A stretch of DNA of 37,774 nucleotides from positions 1-37,774 of the IMG/VR virus record IMGVR_UViG_3300029319_003744. One strand, 5' to 3'. The stretch is from a virus. The notes below the pieces were generated by a model. The model did not search any database and was not told where the DNA came from. It saw nothing but the letters and a program-made list of their open reading frames with translations. This document shows, piece after piece, positions 16,888 to 24,272 of the stretch; positions within the stretch are counted from its first letter, which is position 1, and each line of letters begins with the position of its first letter. The position numbers and the translations under genes are program-made.

Positions 16888-17156
16888 TAGTCAGAATCCT
16901 TTCCAAGCATACCTATTTGAGTCCAAGTTCTAGTTTCACTTTCCCAATTATTGCTAGCATCTAAAAAAGAACCAGATAAAATAAATGATGGACTTGTATT
17001 TAAAGCAACAGCAGTAAAGCTAGGAGATGTATTTAAAGTAACACCAGTAAAAGATGGGCTAGTATTTAAAGTAACTTGAGTAAAGCTGGGGCTTGTATTC
17101 AAAGTAACTTGAGTAAAACTAGGACTTGTATTTAATGTTACAGCAGTTAAAGCCAT
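16887..17156 (-). CDS. Five-copy 11-residue repeat protein (VTLNTSPSFTx)
   Basis: 89 residues. Residues 6-60 are five consecutive copies of an 11-residue unit VTLNTSPSFT[Q/G/A], the last degenerate (VALNTSPSFIL), followed by SGSFLDASNNWESETRTWTQ. At the DNA level this is a 33-bp tandem repeat. The unit alternates hydrophobic and polar residues with an NTSPSF turn, which could stack as a small beta solenoid. ATG at 17156 overlaps the preceding stop by one base. It lies between two connector-type genes, so a role in the head-tail region is inferred. No known family recognised. Confidence 0.7.
   Translation of the reverse strand: MALTAVTLNTSPSFTQVTLNTSPSFTQVTLNTSPSFTGVTLNTSPSFTAVALNTSPSFILSGSFLDASNNWESETRTWTQIGMLGKDSD
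16977..17141 (-). repeat. 33-bp coding tandem repeat, five copies
   Basis: The DNA encoding residues 6-60 of the repeat protein. Each 33-bp unit encodes V-T-L-N-T-S-P-S-F-T-x; copies differ mainly at synonymous positions (for example cta/ctt and gga/ggg in the complement), indicating that the amino-acid sequence is kept while DNA drifts. The first four copies encode the same ten residues exactly; the fifth is altered at three positions. Confidence 0.85.
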
Positions 17157-18670
17157 TATGCTCCTCTTAACAACTGAATACCTTTGTCGTAATCAGCTTG
17201 TAGTTTTGCTTGCTGTCTTTCATACCATTGATATTCTGTGCTATCTACATTTAATCTTAACTGAACTTCATTGCCATAAGCAGAAGCTATATTTAATTTA
17301 GACTGAATCTCATTAGCATATCCAGTTGCAGCATTTATATAACTTGCAGCTACATTTCCTTGAGCACCAACTTGTGCTAATCTTTGAGATACCTCGTTAC
17401 CAAAAGCTTGCACTTCGTTTGCAGCAGCATTTGCTTCTGCTAAATAAGAGTTACCTAACTGTATTCTAGAATTAGACTCTTCTCTTTTAGCCTGAGCTTG
17501 AGCAAGTCTAGCTTGTATTTCACTTCCATAACCATTTGCTTCAGACAAAGAAGCATTGATTTGCTTTATTCTCATATCTCCAATAGCAGTCCACTCTGAT
17601 AAATGAACTTGAGCTCTAGATAATTCTGTTTGAGCAATATTTAAAGCAGATGTTACTAATTCAATATCTTCATTAGCTTGTGCTCCAAAAGCATCTGTTG
17701 TGGTACTAGGTTGATTTCCATTAACAATATCTGAAACTTTATCAACTGCATCTTTTACTCTTGTTAATTGAGAATTGGCAGTAGTAAAGGTATCTTCATC
17801 TCCAAATACAGACTCATTATCTGCTGCATCCATTTTATCAAAAACAGCTTCTGCAGCTTCTACTGCTGCTTTCATAGCTGCTAATGCAGTACTTACATCT
17901 CCTTCGGTATCTGCTTCACCTAAAGCCAATAAAGCATCACCTTTATCAAACTCAGCGTTAGCAAGTGCAACAGCTGTGTTTATTCTTCCAGCTGCAGTTG
18001 TCATAGCAGCTAAAGCAGTATCTACGCTAGAATCTACATTAGTAACAGTCTCGGCTATCTCTACAACAGCTGCATCTATTTGAGTATTTATTAAATCTGC
18101 AATAGTAAGTGTTTCGTCTATTTCTGTGTTTATAGCAGTTAAAGCAGTTGTAATATCAGAGTTGCTATGTAAAGCAGAAAGATTTTGATTTAATGCTTTT
18201 ATAGCTGCATACAATGTAACAAGATATTCATACTCGTCTGGGAAATTAGTTATTGTAGATATTCCACTTGCATCTAAAGGAGAAGATTGACTATAGGTAG
18301 GAACTGAAACCATCAATCCATTACCATTTGGAAATATATTTATCTTTCCATCTTGTATATAGTAAGCTGGGTCTGATGTAGTAGCAAACTCCATGTCAGA
18401 AGAATCTTGTATTCTACCTCTTTTAAAAGCTGGAACTAACCTACATGGTTGATCTATTGTTCCATCGTTTCTAAGAACATATAATATTTTATGACCTTCA
18501 GATGTTGTGGTGCCATCAGTAACAGATGTTTCTTCTGCAACTCGTTCTAGTATAGGACGAGGCATAGCATTTATAACTTCATTAGCACCCTCTGTTATAA
18601 AGGTATCTAATGCAGTTTCATCACTAAACGTACCTACTAAATCTACTACTTGTGCACTAAAAGTTGCCAT
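17156..18670 (-). CDS. Connector-type protein with long coiled-coil C-terminus
   Basis: 504 residues. Residues 1-165 form a globular head resembling phage adaptor or head-tail proteins (DTFITEGANEVINAMPRPIL, then AYYIQDGKINIFPNG and FPDEYEYLVTLYAAIKALNQ). Residues 170-360 are Ala/Thr/Asp-rich helices with spaced repeats, and 365-480 is a repeated helical shaft with recurring units ANGYGSEIQARLAQAQAK, AANEVQAFGNEVSQRLAQ, ATGYANEIQSKLNIASAY, all of the form A-x-GYxxEIQxRL. C-terminus EYQWYERQQAKLQADYDKGI. Long rod-like virion component joining the portal side with the tail is likely, not proven. Confidence 0.65.
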   Translation of the reverse strand: MATFSAQVVDLVGTFSDETALDTFITEGANEVINAMPRPILERVAEETSVTDGTTTSEGHKILYVLRNDGTIDQPCRLVPAFKRGRIQDSSDMEFATTSDPAYYIQDGKINIFPNGNGLMVSVPTYSQSSPLDASGISTITNFPDEYEYLVTLYAAIKALNQNLSALHSNSDITTALTAINTEIDETLTIADLINTQIDAAVVEIAETVTNVDSSVDTALAAMTTAAGRINTAVALANAEFDKGDALLALGEADTEGDVSTALAAMKAAVEAAEAVFDKMDAADNESVFGDEDTFTTANSQLTRVKDAVDKVSDIVNGNQPSTTTDAFGAQANEDIELVTSALNIAQTELSRAQVHLSEWTAIGDMRIKQINASLSEANGYGSEIQARLAQAQAKREESNSRIQLGNSYLAEANAAANEVQAFGNEVSQRLAQVGAQGNVAASYINAATGYANEIQSKLNIASAYGNEVQLRLNVDSTEYQWYERQQAKLQADYDKGIQLLRGA

Positions 18671-18673
18671 TTA

Positions 18674-18772
18674 TTACATCACTCTTTTTTTCTTATTAGT
18701 CTTTTTTTTCTTTTTTTTGGGTTTGGGTTTTTTCTTTCCCATTTTTGAGTTTCCTCCGTAATGATACGGCAT
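18674..18772 (-). CDS. 32-residue polylysine microprotein
   Basis: ATG at 18772, preceded by GGAGGAAGG, runs to TAA at 18674-18676. The product is MPYHYGGNSKMGKKKPKPKK and then nearly all Lys, ending KKRVM. An internal ATG at 18742 has its own GGAGGAAA site. The N-terminal MPYHYG pattern with a Lys-rich tail is, from memory, frequent in marine phage structural operons. It overlaps the 48-residue frame at 18696-18842 in another reading frame for 77 bases, so one of the two may be spurious; this one has the stronger ribosome-binding site. Confidence 0.5.
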   Translation of the reverse strand: MPYHYGGNSKMGKKKPKPKKKKKKTNKKKRVM

Positions 18773-18842
18773 TTTCTTTTTTCCTTCCTCCAGTCATTGT
18801 GCAACTGGATACTGTTTTAAAACCTTTACCAAACCTACGCAT
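18696..18842 (-). CDS. 48-residue basic frame overlapping the polylysine microprotein
   Basis: ATG at 18842, GGAAG five bases upstream, inside the end of the Zn-ribbon gene (8-base overlap); TAA at 18696-18698. Product begins MRRFGKGFKTVSSCTMTGGR and becomes a low-complexity Lys/Arg/Gln tail because it reads the same A-rich DNA as the neighbour in a second frame. The first 20 residues look protein-like and the packing with neighbours is typical of this operon. The 77-base out-of-frame overlap is unusual, hence moderate confidence. Confidence 0.45.
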   Translation of the reverse strand: MRRFGKGFKTVSSCTMTGGRKKENAVSLRRKLKNGKEKTQTQKKEKKD

Positions 18843-19044
18843 CGAACTTCCAAGCTTGGTCTCTCATCTTATCAATACTTTTTTGTCTATCCATAGTACC
18901 AAATTCTATATCAGTTCTCTTAGCTATATCGCTTCTCATAAAAGAATTTGTTGTAAACTTAGGAGCAGACGCTCTCTTCCCACACGATCTACAATAAAAC
19001 CAGTTTTCTTTATTAGGTTTATTGCAATGTTGACAAACGCTCAC
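18835..19044 (-). CDS. Small Zn-ribbon protein
   Basis: 69 residues from GTG at 19044. CQHC (residues 4-7) and CRSC (19-22) form a four-cysteine Zn ribbon: CQHCNKPNKENWFYCRSCGK. The rest is basic and polar (RSDIAKRTDIEFGTMDRQKS). The GTG start overlaps the upstream TGA by four bases (GTGA), the normal coupling arrangement; a longer frame from TTG at 19092 would overlap the upstream gene by 52 bases and is less likely. Function unknown; small Zn ribbons often bind nucleic acid or protein partners. Confidence 0.7.
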   Translation of the reverse strand: MSVCQHCNKPNKENWFYCRSCGKRASAPKFTTNSFMRSDIAKRTDIEFGTMDRQKSIDKMRDQAWKFDA

Positions 19045-19250
19045 GATCCAGATACCACCATAGTCATAACTCTTTCTCCATTCATAGGGCAATGAGATAT
19101 TGAAATAATTGCATTATCAGTAGAATCTAATGAAACAATGTAATCATAAATTTCTTTTGCTATATGACCAGATGCACTGCTTTTATCTCCACCCTTTGGA
19201 TCATTAACAAAAACTTTTACGTTTGTATTACTTGAATTATAATTAGCCAT
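19041..19250 (-). CDS. Small unknown protein
   Basis: 69 residues, no membrane segment. It begins MANYNSSNTNVKVFVNDPKG and ends ISHCPMNGERVMTMVVSGS; the alternation of strands around a single helix (AKEIYDYIVSLDSTDNAIIS) suggests a small alpha/beta fold. It is the first gene after two hairpins that separate it from the decoration protein. Coupled by a GTGA overlap to the Zn-ribbon gene. No family recognised. Confidence 0.65.
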   Translation of the reverse strand: MANYNSSNTNVKVFVNDPKGGDKSSASGHIAKEIYDYIVSLDSTDNAIISISHCPMNGERVMTMVVSGS

Positions 19251-19278
19251 TTATTATTCCTTTTCTTTTTGGATTTTT

Positions 19279-19319
19279 GGGGCTACCTTTTATTGATAGC
19301 CCCACAGTATCCATACTGT
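19279..19319 (-). other. Two adjacent hairpins after the decoration-protein gene
   Basis: ACAGTAT/ATACTGT (19304-19319) and GGGGCTA/TAGCCCC (19279-19303, 11-base loop) lie in the 92-base gap between the decoration-protein gene and the next leftward gene. On the minus-strand transcript the G/C-rich stem is followed by A-rich sequence, not a U-run, so it is not a classical intrinsic terminator. It could serve as an RNA-processing or stability element that sets capsid-gene message levels above downstream genes. Confidence 0.5.
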
Positions 19320-19342
19320 CAATCCTTATTTATTCGGATTTA

Positions 19343-19807
19343 TTAACCAGCAGCAGTAGCAAATGGAGTTTCAGAAGCGTCCTTAGTCATTCCATGCACG
19401 TACCATCTTTCACCATCTGTGAAGATGTCAAACATGTCTCCAGGACTCGCACTTGCAGTACAAGCAATAAAGTCATCGTTGTCAACAGCCTGGTCTCCAG
19501 CACCACCATCACCAGTATCTCCTATCAAACCAACAACATCATTACCAGAGCCAAAGTCAATATTAACTTTTTGACCCATTCCTGCATCTGATCCATCAGT
19601 ATCTTCAGTTAAGACAATCTTAACATACCAACCAGAGCCAGCATCAGAAAGACTTGGAAGGTCAATTTCTGTTGTAGCAGTTGGATTAACAAGAACGATA
19701 GATCCACTATGCTTTGCTTCCAAAGCAGTACTAGCAGTTATTTTGGTAATCTTTAATGCGTGTCCAGCTATTCCACTGTTTGCATTTAGGTAATTAGAAT
19801 ATGACAT
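19343..19807 (-). CDS. Capsid decoration / head accessory protein candidate
   Basis: 154 residues, beta-rich, acidic, rich in Gly, Asp, Thr and Ala, no Cys ladder beyond one residue and no membrane segment. Sequence layout: N-terminal turn (NANSGIAGHALKITKITAST), strand-rich centre (SGSIVLVNPTATTEIDLPSL, WYVKIVLTEDTDG), C-terminal (FDIFTDGERWYVHGMTKDAS). It directly follows the major capsid gene with a 12-base gap and a GGAG-type ribosome-binding site. Small acidic beta proteins at this position are commonly head decoration proteins. Function is inferred from position and fold style. Confidence 0.6.
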   Translation of the reverse strand: MSYSNYLNANSGIAGHALKITKITASTALEAKHSGSIVLVNPTATTEIDLPSLSDAGSGWYVKIVLTEDTDGSDAGMGQKVNIDFGSGNDVVGLIGDTGDGGAGDQAVDNDDFIACTASASPGDMFDIFTDGERWYVHGMTKDASETPFATAAG

Positions 19808-19818
19808 ATTTAATCTCC

Positions 19819-21222
19819 TTATACACTTTCTACTTCATAGAGTGCATGACACTCTGGAAGTGTAACTTCAAGACCAGCCTCAGTAATAACCATATCTTTA
19901 CGTAAGTCTTCGTCAGTATTCTGTACATTAGTAATAATATGCGTATCACGATTTAAGCCATTACCAACTAATGGTCTATACATCAACTTGCTCATATCAG
20001 CCATCAACATAAATCCAGAGGAAAGACCTCTAAACAATGGCTCTTTTACTAAGTGCATTGTTCCATGAACAGTGTCAATAGTCATAATCTTATGACCAAA
20101 AGCACCTTGTCTTTCTTCGAAGTTGTAACGATTAACCATATTATTTTGCGATCCCATAGAAGCATCCATGAAAGCACCATCGCCTAACTTGTTAAAGAAA
20201 GTAATTACTGGTAATGAAGCAAGTACTAATCTATCTGAAGAACCACCTCTTGCTGGGTCAAAGATAACTTCTAAGTCAGCAAGTAATCTATCATAAGTTA
20301 GCTCAGCTTGAGCAACACTACGATAGTAAGGAGTTCCAGATGTATAGGTAAAAGCAGAATCATCAGTTATTGGGTTTGCATTTTTTACAATATGACCAAC
20401 TAATCCTTCAGTATATTGAACACCACTAACACGAGCTTTTTGTCCAAACAACATTGCACGCTCAATATCTACTTTATGCTCACGTAATTTAGAAGCCCAA
20501 ATTCTTTCAAACTCATTTGCATATCCACGGTAGCGTGTTGCAATAGCTGTGTTTGATAATTCACAAGCAGTTTTAAAGATTTGAGTAAAACCAAAATCAT
20601 CTTCTATTTCAGTTGAAAAAGTATCAGGTGAAGCAGAACCTTCAGCAAACGCAGTACCAACAACTTGACATACGTCATTGTTTGCAAGTACATTGTAACC
20701 AGAAACATTTGCATTTGAAACGTCAATGATCTTACCAGTAAAAGTACTAGTAGTTCCATCATCGTTTGGAGTGGTTTCTATTCTTACCATTGTTTGAGCA
20801 TAACCAGAGGTTTCAGCTCCAGTAGTTGTGTTGACAACAAATACCATTCCTTTAATTAGGAAATCAACTGAAGCTCCACCAGATGCAACACCACCAGTAG
20901 CAGTATCAGCATCAACAGTAAAAGTGTATGAGCTTCCAGCAGAAACAGCAGAGCCACCATTTACATCAGCAGCTAATAAGAAGTTTCTTGTTGTCATGTT
21001 TATTTTTGATCTATTCTCTAGATAGCGAAATACTGAGTCATCAGTAGGAGATTTAGCAACCTGCGAAAGGTATACGAAGAATGGCGATTCTTCTGGAGCC
21101 AATTCAGCAACTCGATCACTAAAATCGTATAACCGTCTTCTATCTGGAGCTTGTCCTATACCAGCACTAGCTGCAGCAGCAGTAATATCGCTAGAGAGTT
21201 TAATCCCTTGTTTAACAGACAT
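19819..21222 (-). CDS. Major capsid protein (HK97-type)
   Basis: 467 residues. Contains features seen in long phage capsid proteins: PEESPFFVYLSQVAKSPTDD near the N-terminus, an inserted Gly/Thr-rich domain (residues about 90-190), a helical spine (ANEFERIWASKLREHKVDIE, about 230-250), the loop FDPARGGSSDRLVLASLPVI and a C-terminal A-domain-like part (RPLVGNGLNRDTHIITNVQN). It sits between scaffold (21251-22114) and decoration protein, the usual order. Start ATG at 21222. High confidence from position, size and character; no residue-level family signature was verified. Confidence 0.85.
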   Translation of the reverse strand: MSVKQGIKLSSDITAAAASAGIGQAPDRRRLYDFSDRVAELAPEESPFFVYLSQVAKSPTDDSVFRYLENRSKINMTTRNFLLAADVNGGSAVSAGSSYTFTVDADTATGGVASGGASVDFLIKGMVFVVNTTTGAETSGYAQTMVRIETTPNDDGTTSTFTGKIIDVSNANVSGYNVLANNDVCQVVGTAFAEGSASPDTFSTEIEDDFGFTQIFKTACELSNTAIATRYRGYANEFERIWASKLREHKVDIERAMLFGQKARVSGVQYTEGLVGHIVKNANPITDDSAFTYTSGTPYYRSVAQAELTYDRLLADLEVIFDPARGGSSDRLVLASLPVITFFNKLGDGAFMDASMGSQNNMVNRYNFEERQGAFGHKIMTIDTVHGTMHLVKEPLFRGLSSGFMLMADMSKLMYRPLVGNGLNRDTHIITNVQNTDEDLRKDMVITEAGLEVTLPECHALYEVESV

Positions 21223-21250
21223 TTTTAATAGCCTCCATTATTCATTTATT

Positions 21251-22114
21251 TTAAAGTAATCTTCCAGCATTGCCAGCTTTTAAGATTCTATCCCAAGAAA
21301 CATCTAACTCGCTTTTTACATTAGGTTCTCCACCTTGTAAAACACCAGCAGATCTTGGCATAGCTTGAGTATCGGCTACAGCTTGTATGTTTTCTGATGA
21401 GGGAGCATTTTCTCCTTTATTATAAAATTGTCTATAAACATTAATAAGAAAATCAACTGGTAGCTGATCTCTTGGTGTCATAGCAAAATTAATAAAGTCA
21501 TCTATTTCCTTATCATCGCCCATACCATACTTGCCTTTTAACTCAGTCTTAAGATTTTGCATAGCAACTTGACTTTGGATTCCAGCCATTTGTTCAGAAA
21601 CAGCTTCATTAACCAAAGCCTTTTCCTTCTCTACACGTAACTTATACGATGGAGAGTCAGGTTTGTAATAGGCTTCCCATGGGTCAAATGAATTTTCATC
21701 TACAATATTATCTTGAGATTTAGTTTCATTATTTTGTGCAGGCTTTCCTTCGAGTTGTTGTTGTAGTGCCTGAACCACATCTGGTCTAGATTCTAAAACA
21801 GATTGCAACTGCTGTAAAGGTTTTATTTGAGAACTTAATGCATCAAACTCAGCTTTTTGCTTATCATACATAGATTGAAATTTTCTACTTTCTTGTTCCC
21901 AATCAGTAGCATAATCAATCTGTTCTTCACTTCCTTCAGCAGTTATTTCGCTTGGAACCCTATATTGTTCTTGTTGTGGCTCTTCAGCTACTTGTTCTTG
22001 TGGTTCATTAGATACAACTTCAACATCTGGCATAGAAATATCTATACCTTTTCTGTCTTGTACTAATTTATCCTCGTAAGTATTTCCTACTTTTTCTGTT
22101 GTTTGGTCTTCCAT
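21251..22114 (-). CDS. Scaffolding protein
   Basis: 287 residues, acidic and Gln/Glu-rich. The N-terminal half is predicted disordered (EVVSNEPQEQVAEEPQQEQY), the centre is a long coiled coil (DWEQESRKFQSMYDKQKAEF), and the C-terminus has a helical region (MGDDKEIDDFINFAMTPRDQ) followed by GGEPNVKSELDVSWDRILKA. This layout and the place between portal and capsid fit a scaffold that directs procapsid assembly and is then lost. Good ribosome-binding site AAAGGAATAAA before ATG. Confidence 0.8.
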   Translation of the reverse strand: MEDQTTEKVGNTYEDKLVQDRKGIDISMPDVEVVSNEPQEQVAEEPQQEQYRVPSEITAEGSEEQIDYATDWEQESRKFQSMYDKQKAEFDALSSQIKPLQQLQSVLESRPDVVQALQQQLEGKPAQNNETKSQDNIVDENSFDPWEAYYKPDSPSYKLRVEKEKALVNEAVSEQMAGIQSQVAMQNLKTELKGKYGMGDDKEIDDFINFAMTPRDQLPVDFLINVYRQFYNKGENAPSSENIQAVADTQAMPRSAGVLQGGEPNVKSELDVSWDRILKAGNAGRLL

Positions 22115-22192
22115 TTTATTCCTTTCTGAATCTTCTTACTCTAACTTTGGCAATACCTTTCGATATCCTAGGTAAGACTTGACTCTATATTG

Positions 22193-24208
22193 TTAACCTT
22201 CAACGCCTTCTTCGGCACCCAATATGCCTTGTTCTTGCCTTTGTCCGAATCTAGCCTGCAAATCAGCTTTGTCAATTACATTTTCCAACCTATTGAGATT
22301 TTTTCTTTCTTTTTCTTTTAGCTCACCCATTACACTATCTAATCCGCTTTTGAACTTTTGAGTGATGGTTTGTTTTCTAGCATTAATCATTTCACGCTCA
22401 GAAGTTTGTAAATCACCACGCAACTTTTTAACCTCTTGTTCAAGTTGTTTAATGTATGACTGCATCTGATTCATAGTACCTTTTCGTTGCAGAACACCTT
22501 CTTTGTCGTAGATTTCAGTTTTCTTTAAAACCTCGACATCATCTACCAAGCCCAACTTGTAAGCATCTAAATACATATTGTACTCAGCCATCTTATTTGA
22601 TGGTAATGTTGAACCTGATACTATCCGAATATCGTGCTGACCTAATGATATATCATTATCTATAGACTGCAATTCTTTAGACTTATCATCGTAAAGTCTG
22701 TTATTTACAGTAAATTCTGTAATGTCATTATTAGGTTGCACTATTCTAAAAGTCTTTTTAAAACTATAATGTCCTTTTGCAAAATTATAAACACATCTGC
22801 CAAGAACATCTAAGCTTCCCTCTATATCCCTTAATTTAGATCTTCCTCTTGATTCTCCCATTTCTTGCAACAAGTATGTACCTCTAGCTGTATCAGCAGC
22901 ACCACTTTTAAATCCTTGTAACAACTCTGGTATACCAAAATTTAAATCTATATAATTTTCTACTCTACTAATTAATGCATAAAACTCAGAAGATAAAGCT
23001 TGGGGTGCTGGATAATGAGGTTCTCCAAACTCTGGATTAAACTCAATAACAGCATTAGGGTTTGCCCAATCTCTTTCTAGCTGACCAATATCATCAACAC
23101 TACCTTCTGGAACTAAAAGTTTTAAACCAGCAGAAGCTTGTGCATGACTTAAAGTTAAAGAAAATAATTTATTAATTAGTCTTTGAGAATCCTTAACCTT
23201 ATTTACATCGGACTTTGGATAAGGAGTGTTTGTCCAAATATTTGGGACTGGTATAATAGGGTATATATCAGTATTTAGCACTTGTTCATAAAGCAGTATT
23301 TGTCCAACTGTAGCCACATGTTTTATACGAGTTTGCATAACCTCGACTGCTTCAACCAGTCCCGATTCTATCAAATGAGAGTTTTCAGACAGAATCTTTT
23401 GAAAAGAATCTAAATCAACTATCTTTTCTTCTTGTGTTTCCTTATTAAATAATCTATAAAAAGGAACTTTAATTTTTTCAAATCTCTCTAGTATTTTATA
23501 TTTTTCATATCCGTCAGCATCATAATCTTTAACTACATCAGGAGTAAAAGAGGATGAAGAGTTTTTTCTTTTAGATGTAGGATAATCTTCTTCATCTGTT
23601 GAGCTATCAATACTATCAATAATTTCTTCTAGCTTTGGATATAATCCTAATAACTGATCTTTTGTAAGTATAGTAGAAAGGACTATAGCTGATGCATCAG
23701 CATAATGCCTATCTCTAGATGCTGGGTCTACATAAACACGAAAAGGGCTAACACCAGTAATCTTAACATCTCCTCTACCAAAATCTGATTCTGGGTCAAC
23801 ATAAACATAAAAGTATCCTATGCCAGATACTGAATAGTCATGGACGACTTGTTTAAAATGTGTATTGCAGTTTGATATATCCCAAATGTATTCTAGTATA
23901 GTTCGCCAAACATTTGATAATTTATAATCAGAATCTTCTCTGGCAACTGCAGTAAACTTTGGGTTTCTTGATGTTAGTAAAGATTTTAACTTATCTACAG
24001 CAGCATAAACTCTATCTATAATAAAATCACCTTGACCAACAGATTGAAGCATTTCTGATTCTTCTGATGAGTAGTGATTTCCTAAAACAAAATCTATAGC
24101 ATCTCTGGCTTCTGTATCCCAGTTTGCTCTAGCGTCTCTATACCTTCTAAATAAGTCTCTATTTCGCTGTGCTTCTTCATGCTCAGCAAATGTTTCTACG
24201 TAGTTAAT
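22193..24208 (-). CDS. Portal protein; probable AUU start
   Basis: Read from ATG at 24052 the protein has 619 residues and starts MLQSVGQGDFIIDRVYAAVD, but the frame stays open for 52 more codons upstream and encodes protein-like sequence (RRYRDARANWDTEARDAIDF, VLGNHYSSEESE) of the kind seen at portal N-termini. No ATG, GTG or TTG exists in that extension; an AUU at 24208 lies 7 bases after AGGAG. From AUU the length is 671 residues. Later parts: WRTILEYIWDISNCNTHFKQ, FRVYVDPASRDRHYADASAI, VPNIWTNTPYPKSDVNKVKD, LNFGIPELLQGFKSGAADTA and a C-terminal coiled coil. The dodecameric portal forms the DNA entry gate and binds the terminase. Confidence 0.85.
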   Translation of the reverse strand: MNYVETFAEHEEAQRNRDLFRRYRDARANWDTEARDAIDFVLGNHYSSEESEMLQSVGQGDFIIDRVYAAVDKLKSLLTSRNPKFTAVAREDSDYKLSNVWRTILEYIWDISNCNTHFKQVVHDYSVSGIGYFYVYVDPESDFGRGDVKITGVSPFRVYVDPASRDRHYADASAIVLSTILTKDQLLGLYPKLEEIIDSIDSSTDEEDYPTSKRKNSSSSFTPDVVKDYDADGYEKYKILERFEKIKVPFYRLFNKETQEEKIVDLDSFQKILSENSHLIESGLVEAVEVMQTRIKHVATVGQILLYEQVLNTDIYPIIPVPNIWTNTPYPKSDVNKVKDSQRLINKLFSLTLSHAQASAGLKLLVPEGSVDDIGQLERDWANPNAVIEFNPEFGEPHYPAPQALSSEFYALISRVENYIDLNFGIPELLQGFKSGAADTARGTYLLQEMGESRGRSKLRDIEGSLDVLGRCVYNFAKGHYSFKKTFRIVQPNNDITEFTVNNRLYDDKSKELQSIDNDISLGQHDIRIVSGSTLPSNKMAEYNMYLDAYKLGLVDDVEVLKKTEIYDKEGVLQRKGTMNQMQSYIKQLEQEVKKLRGDLQTSEREMINARKQTITQKFKSGLDSVMGELKEKERKNLNRLENVIDKADLQARFGQRQEQGILGAEEGVEG

Positions 24209-24225
24209 AGTCGGACTCCTAAATG

Positions 24226-24241
24226 TATATTATATAATATA
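24226..24241. repeat. 16-bp perfect palindrome over the portal -10 element
   Basis: TATATTATATAATATA reads the same on both strands and covers the -10 box of the portal promoter. A 12-bp version of the same palindrome (TATTATATAATA, 27128-27139) covers the -10 region of the small-terminase promoter. Such symmetry over a promoter is typical of a repressor operator but A/T-only palindromes also arise by chance in AT-rich DNA. Confidence 0.5.
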
Positions 24242-24264
24242 ATACGTTTTATGCTTTTTGTCAA
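24236..24264 (-). promoter_or_regulatory. Promoter for portal-scaffold-capsid operon
   Basis: Minus-strand TTGACA (24264-24259), 17-base spacer, TATATT (24241-24236), followed by AGGAG and the AUU start of the portal gene. It lies just after the terminase stop. The same TTGACA-N17-TATATT form occurs at 27136-27164, 28609-28637, 28652-28680 and 34721-34749, and with TTGATA at 34763-34791. Confidence 0.8.
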
Positions 24265-24272
24265 GTATTTTT

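Noticed and set aside
16977-17141. 33-bp repeats considered as CRISPR
   Set aside because: Units are directly adjacent, without spacers, and keep one reading frame that codes for a protein repeat.
19279-19303. GGGGCTA/TAGCCCC hairpin considered as intrinsic terminator
   Set aside because: For the minus-strand transcript no U-run follows the stem; T-run lies on the wrong side.
22115-22192. Possible 20-codon frame ending in a basic VRVRRFRKE tail between portal and scaffold
   Set aside because: No start codon of any usual type and in-frame stop just upstream; left as a spacer.
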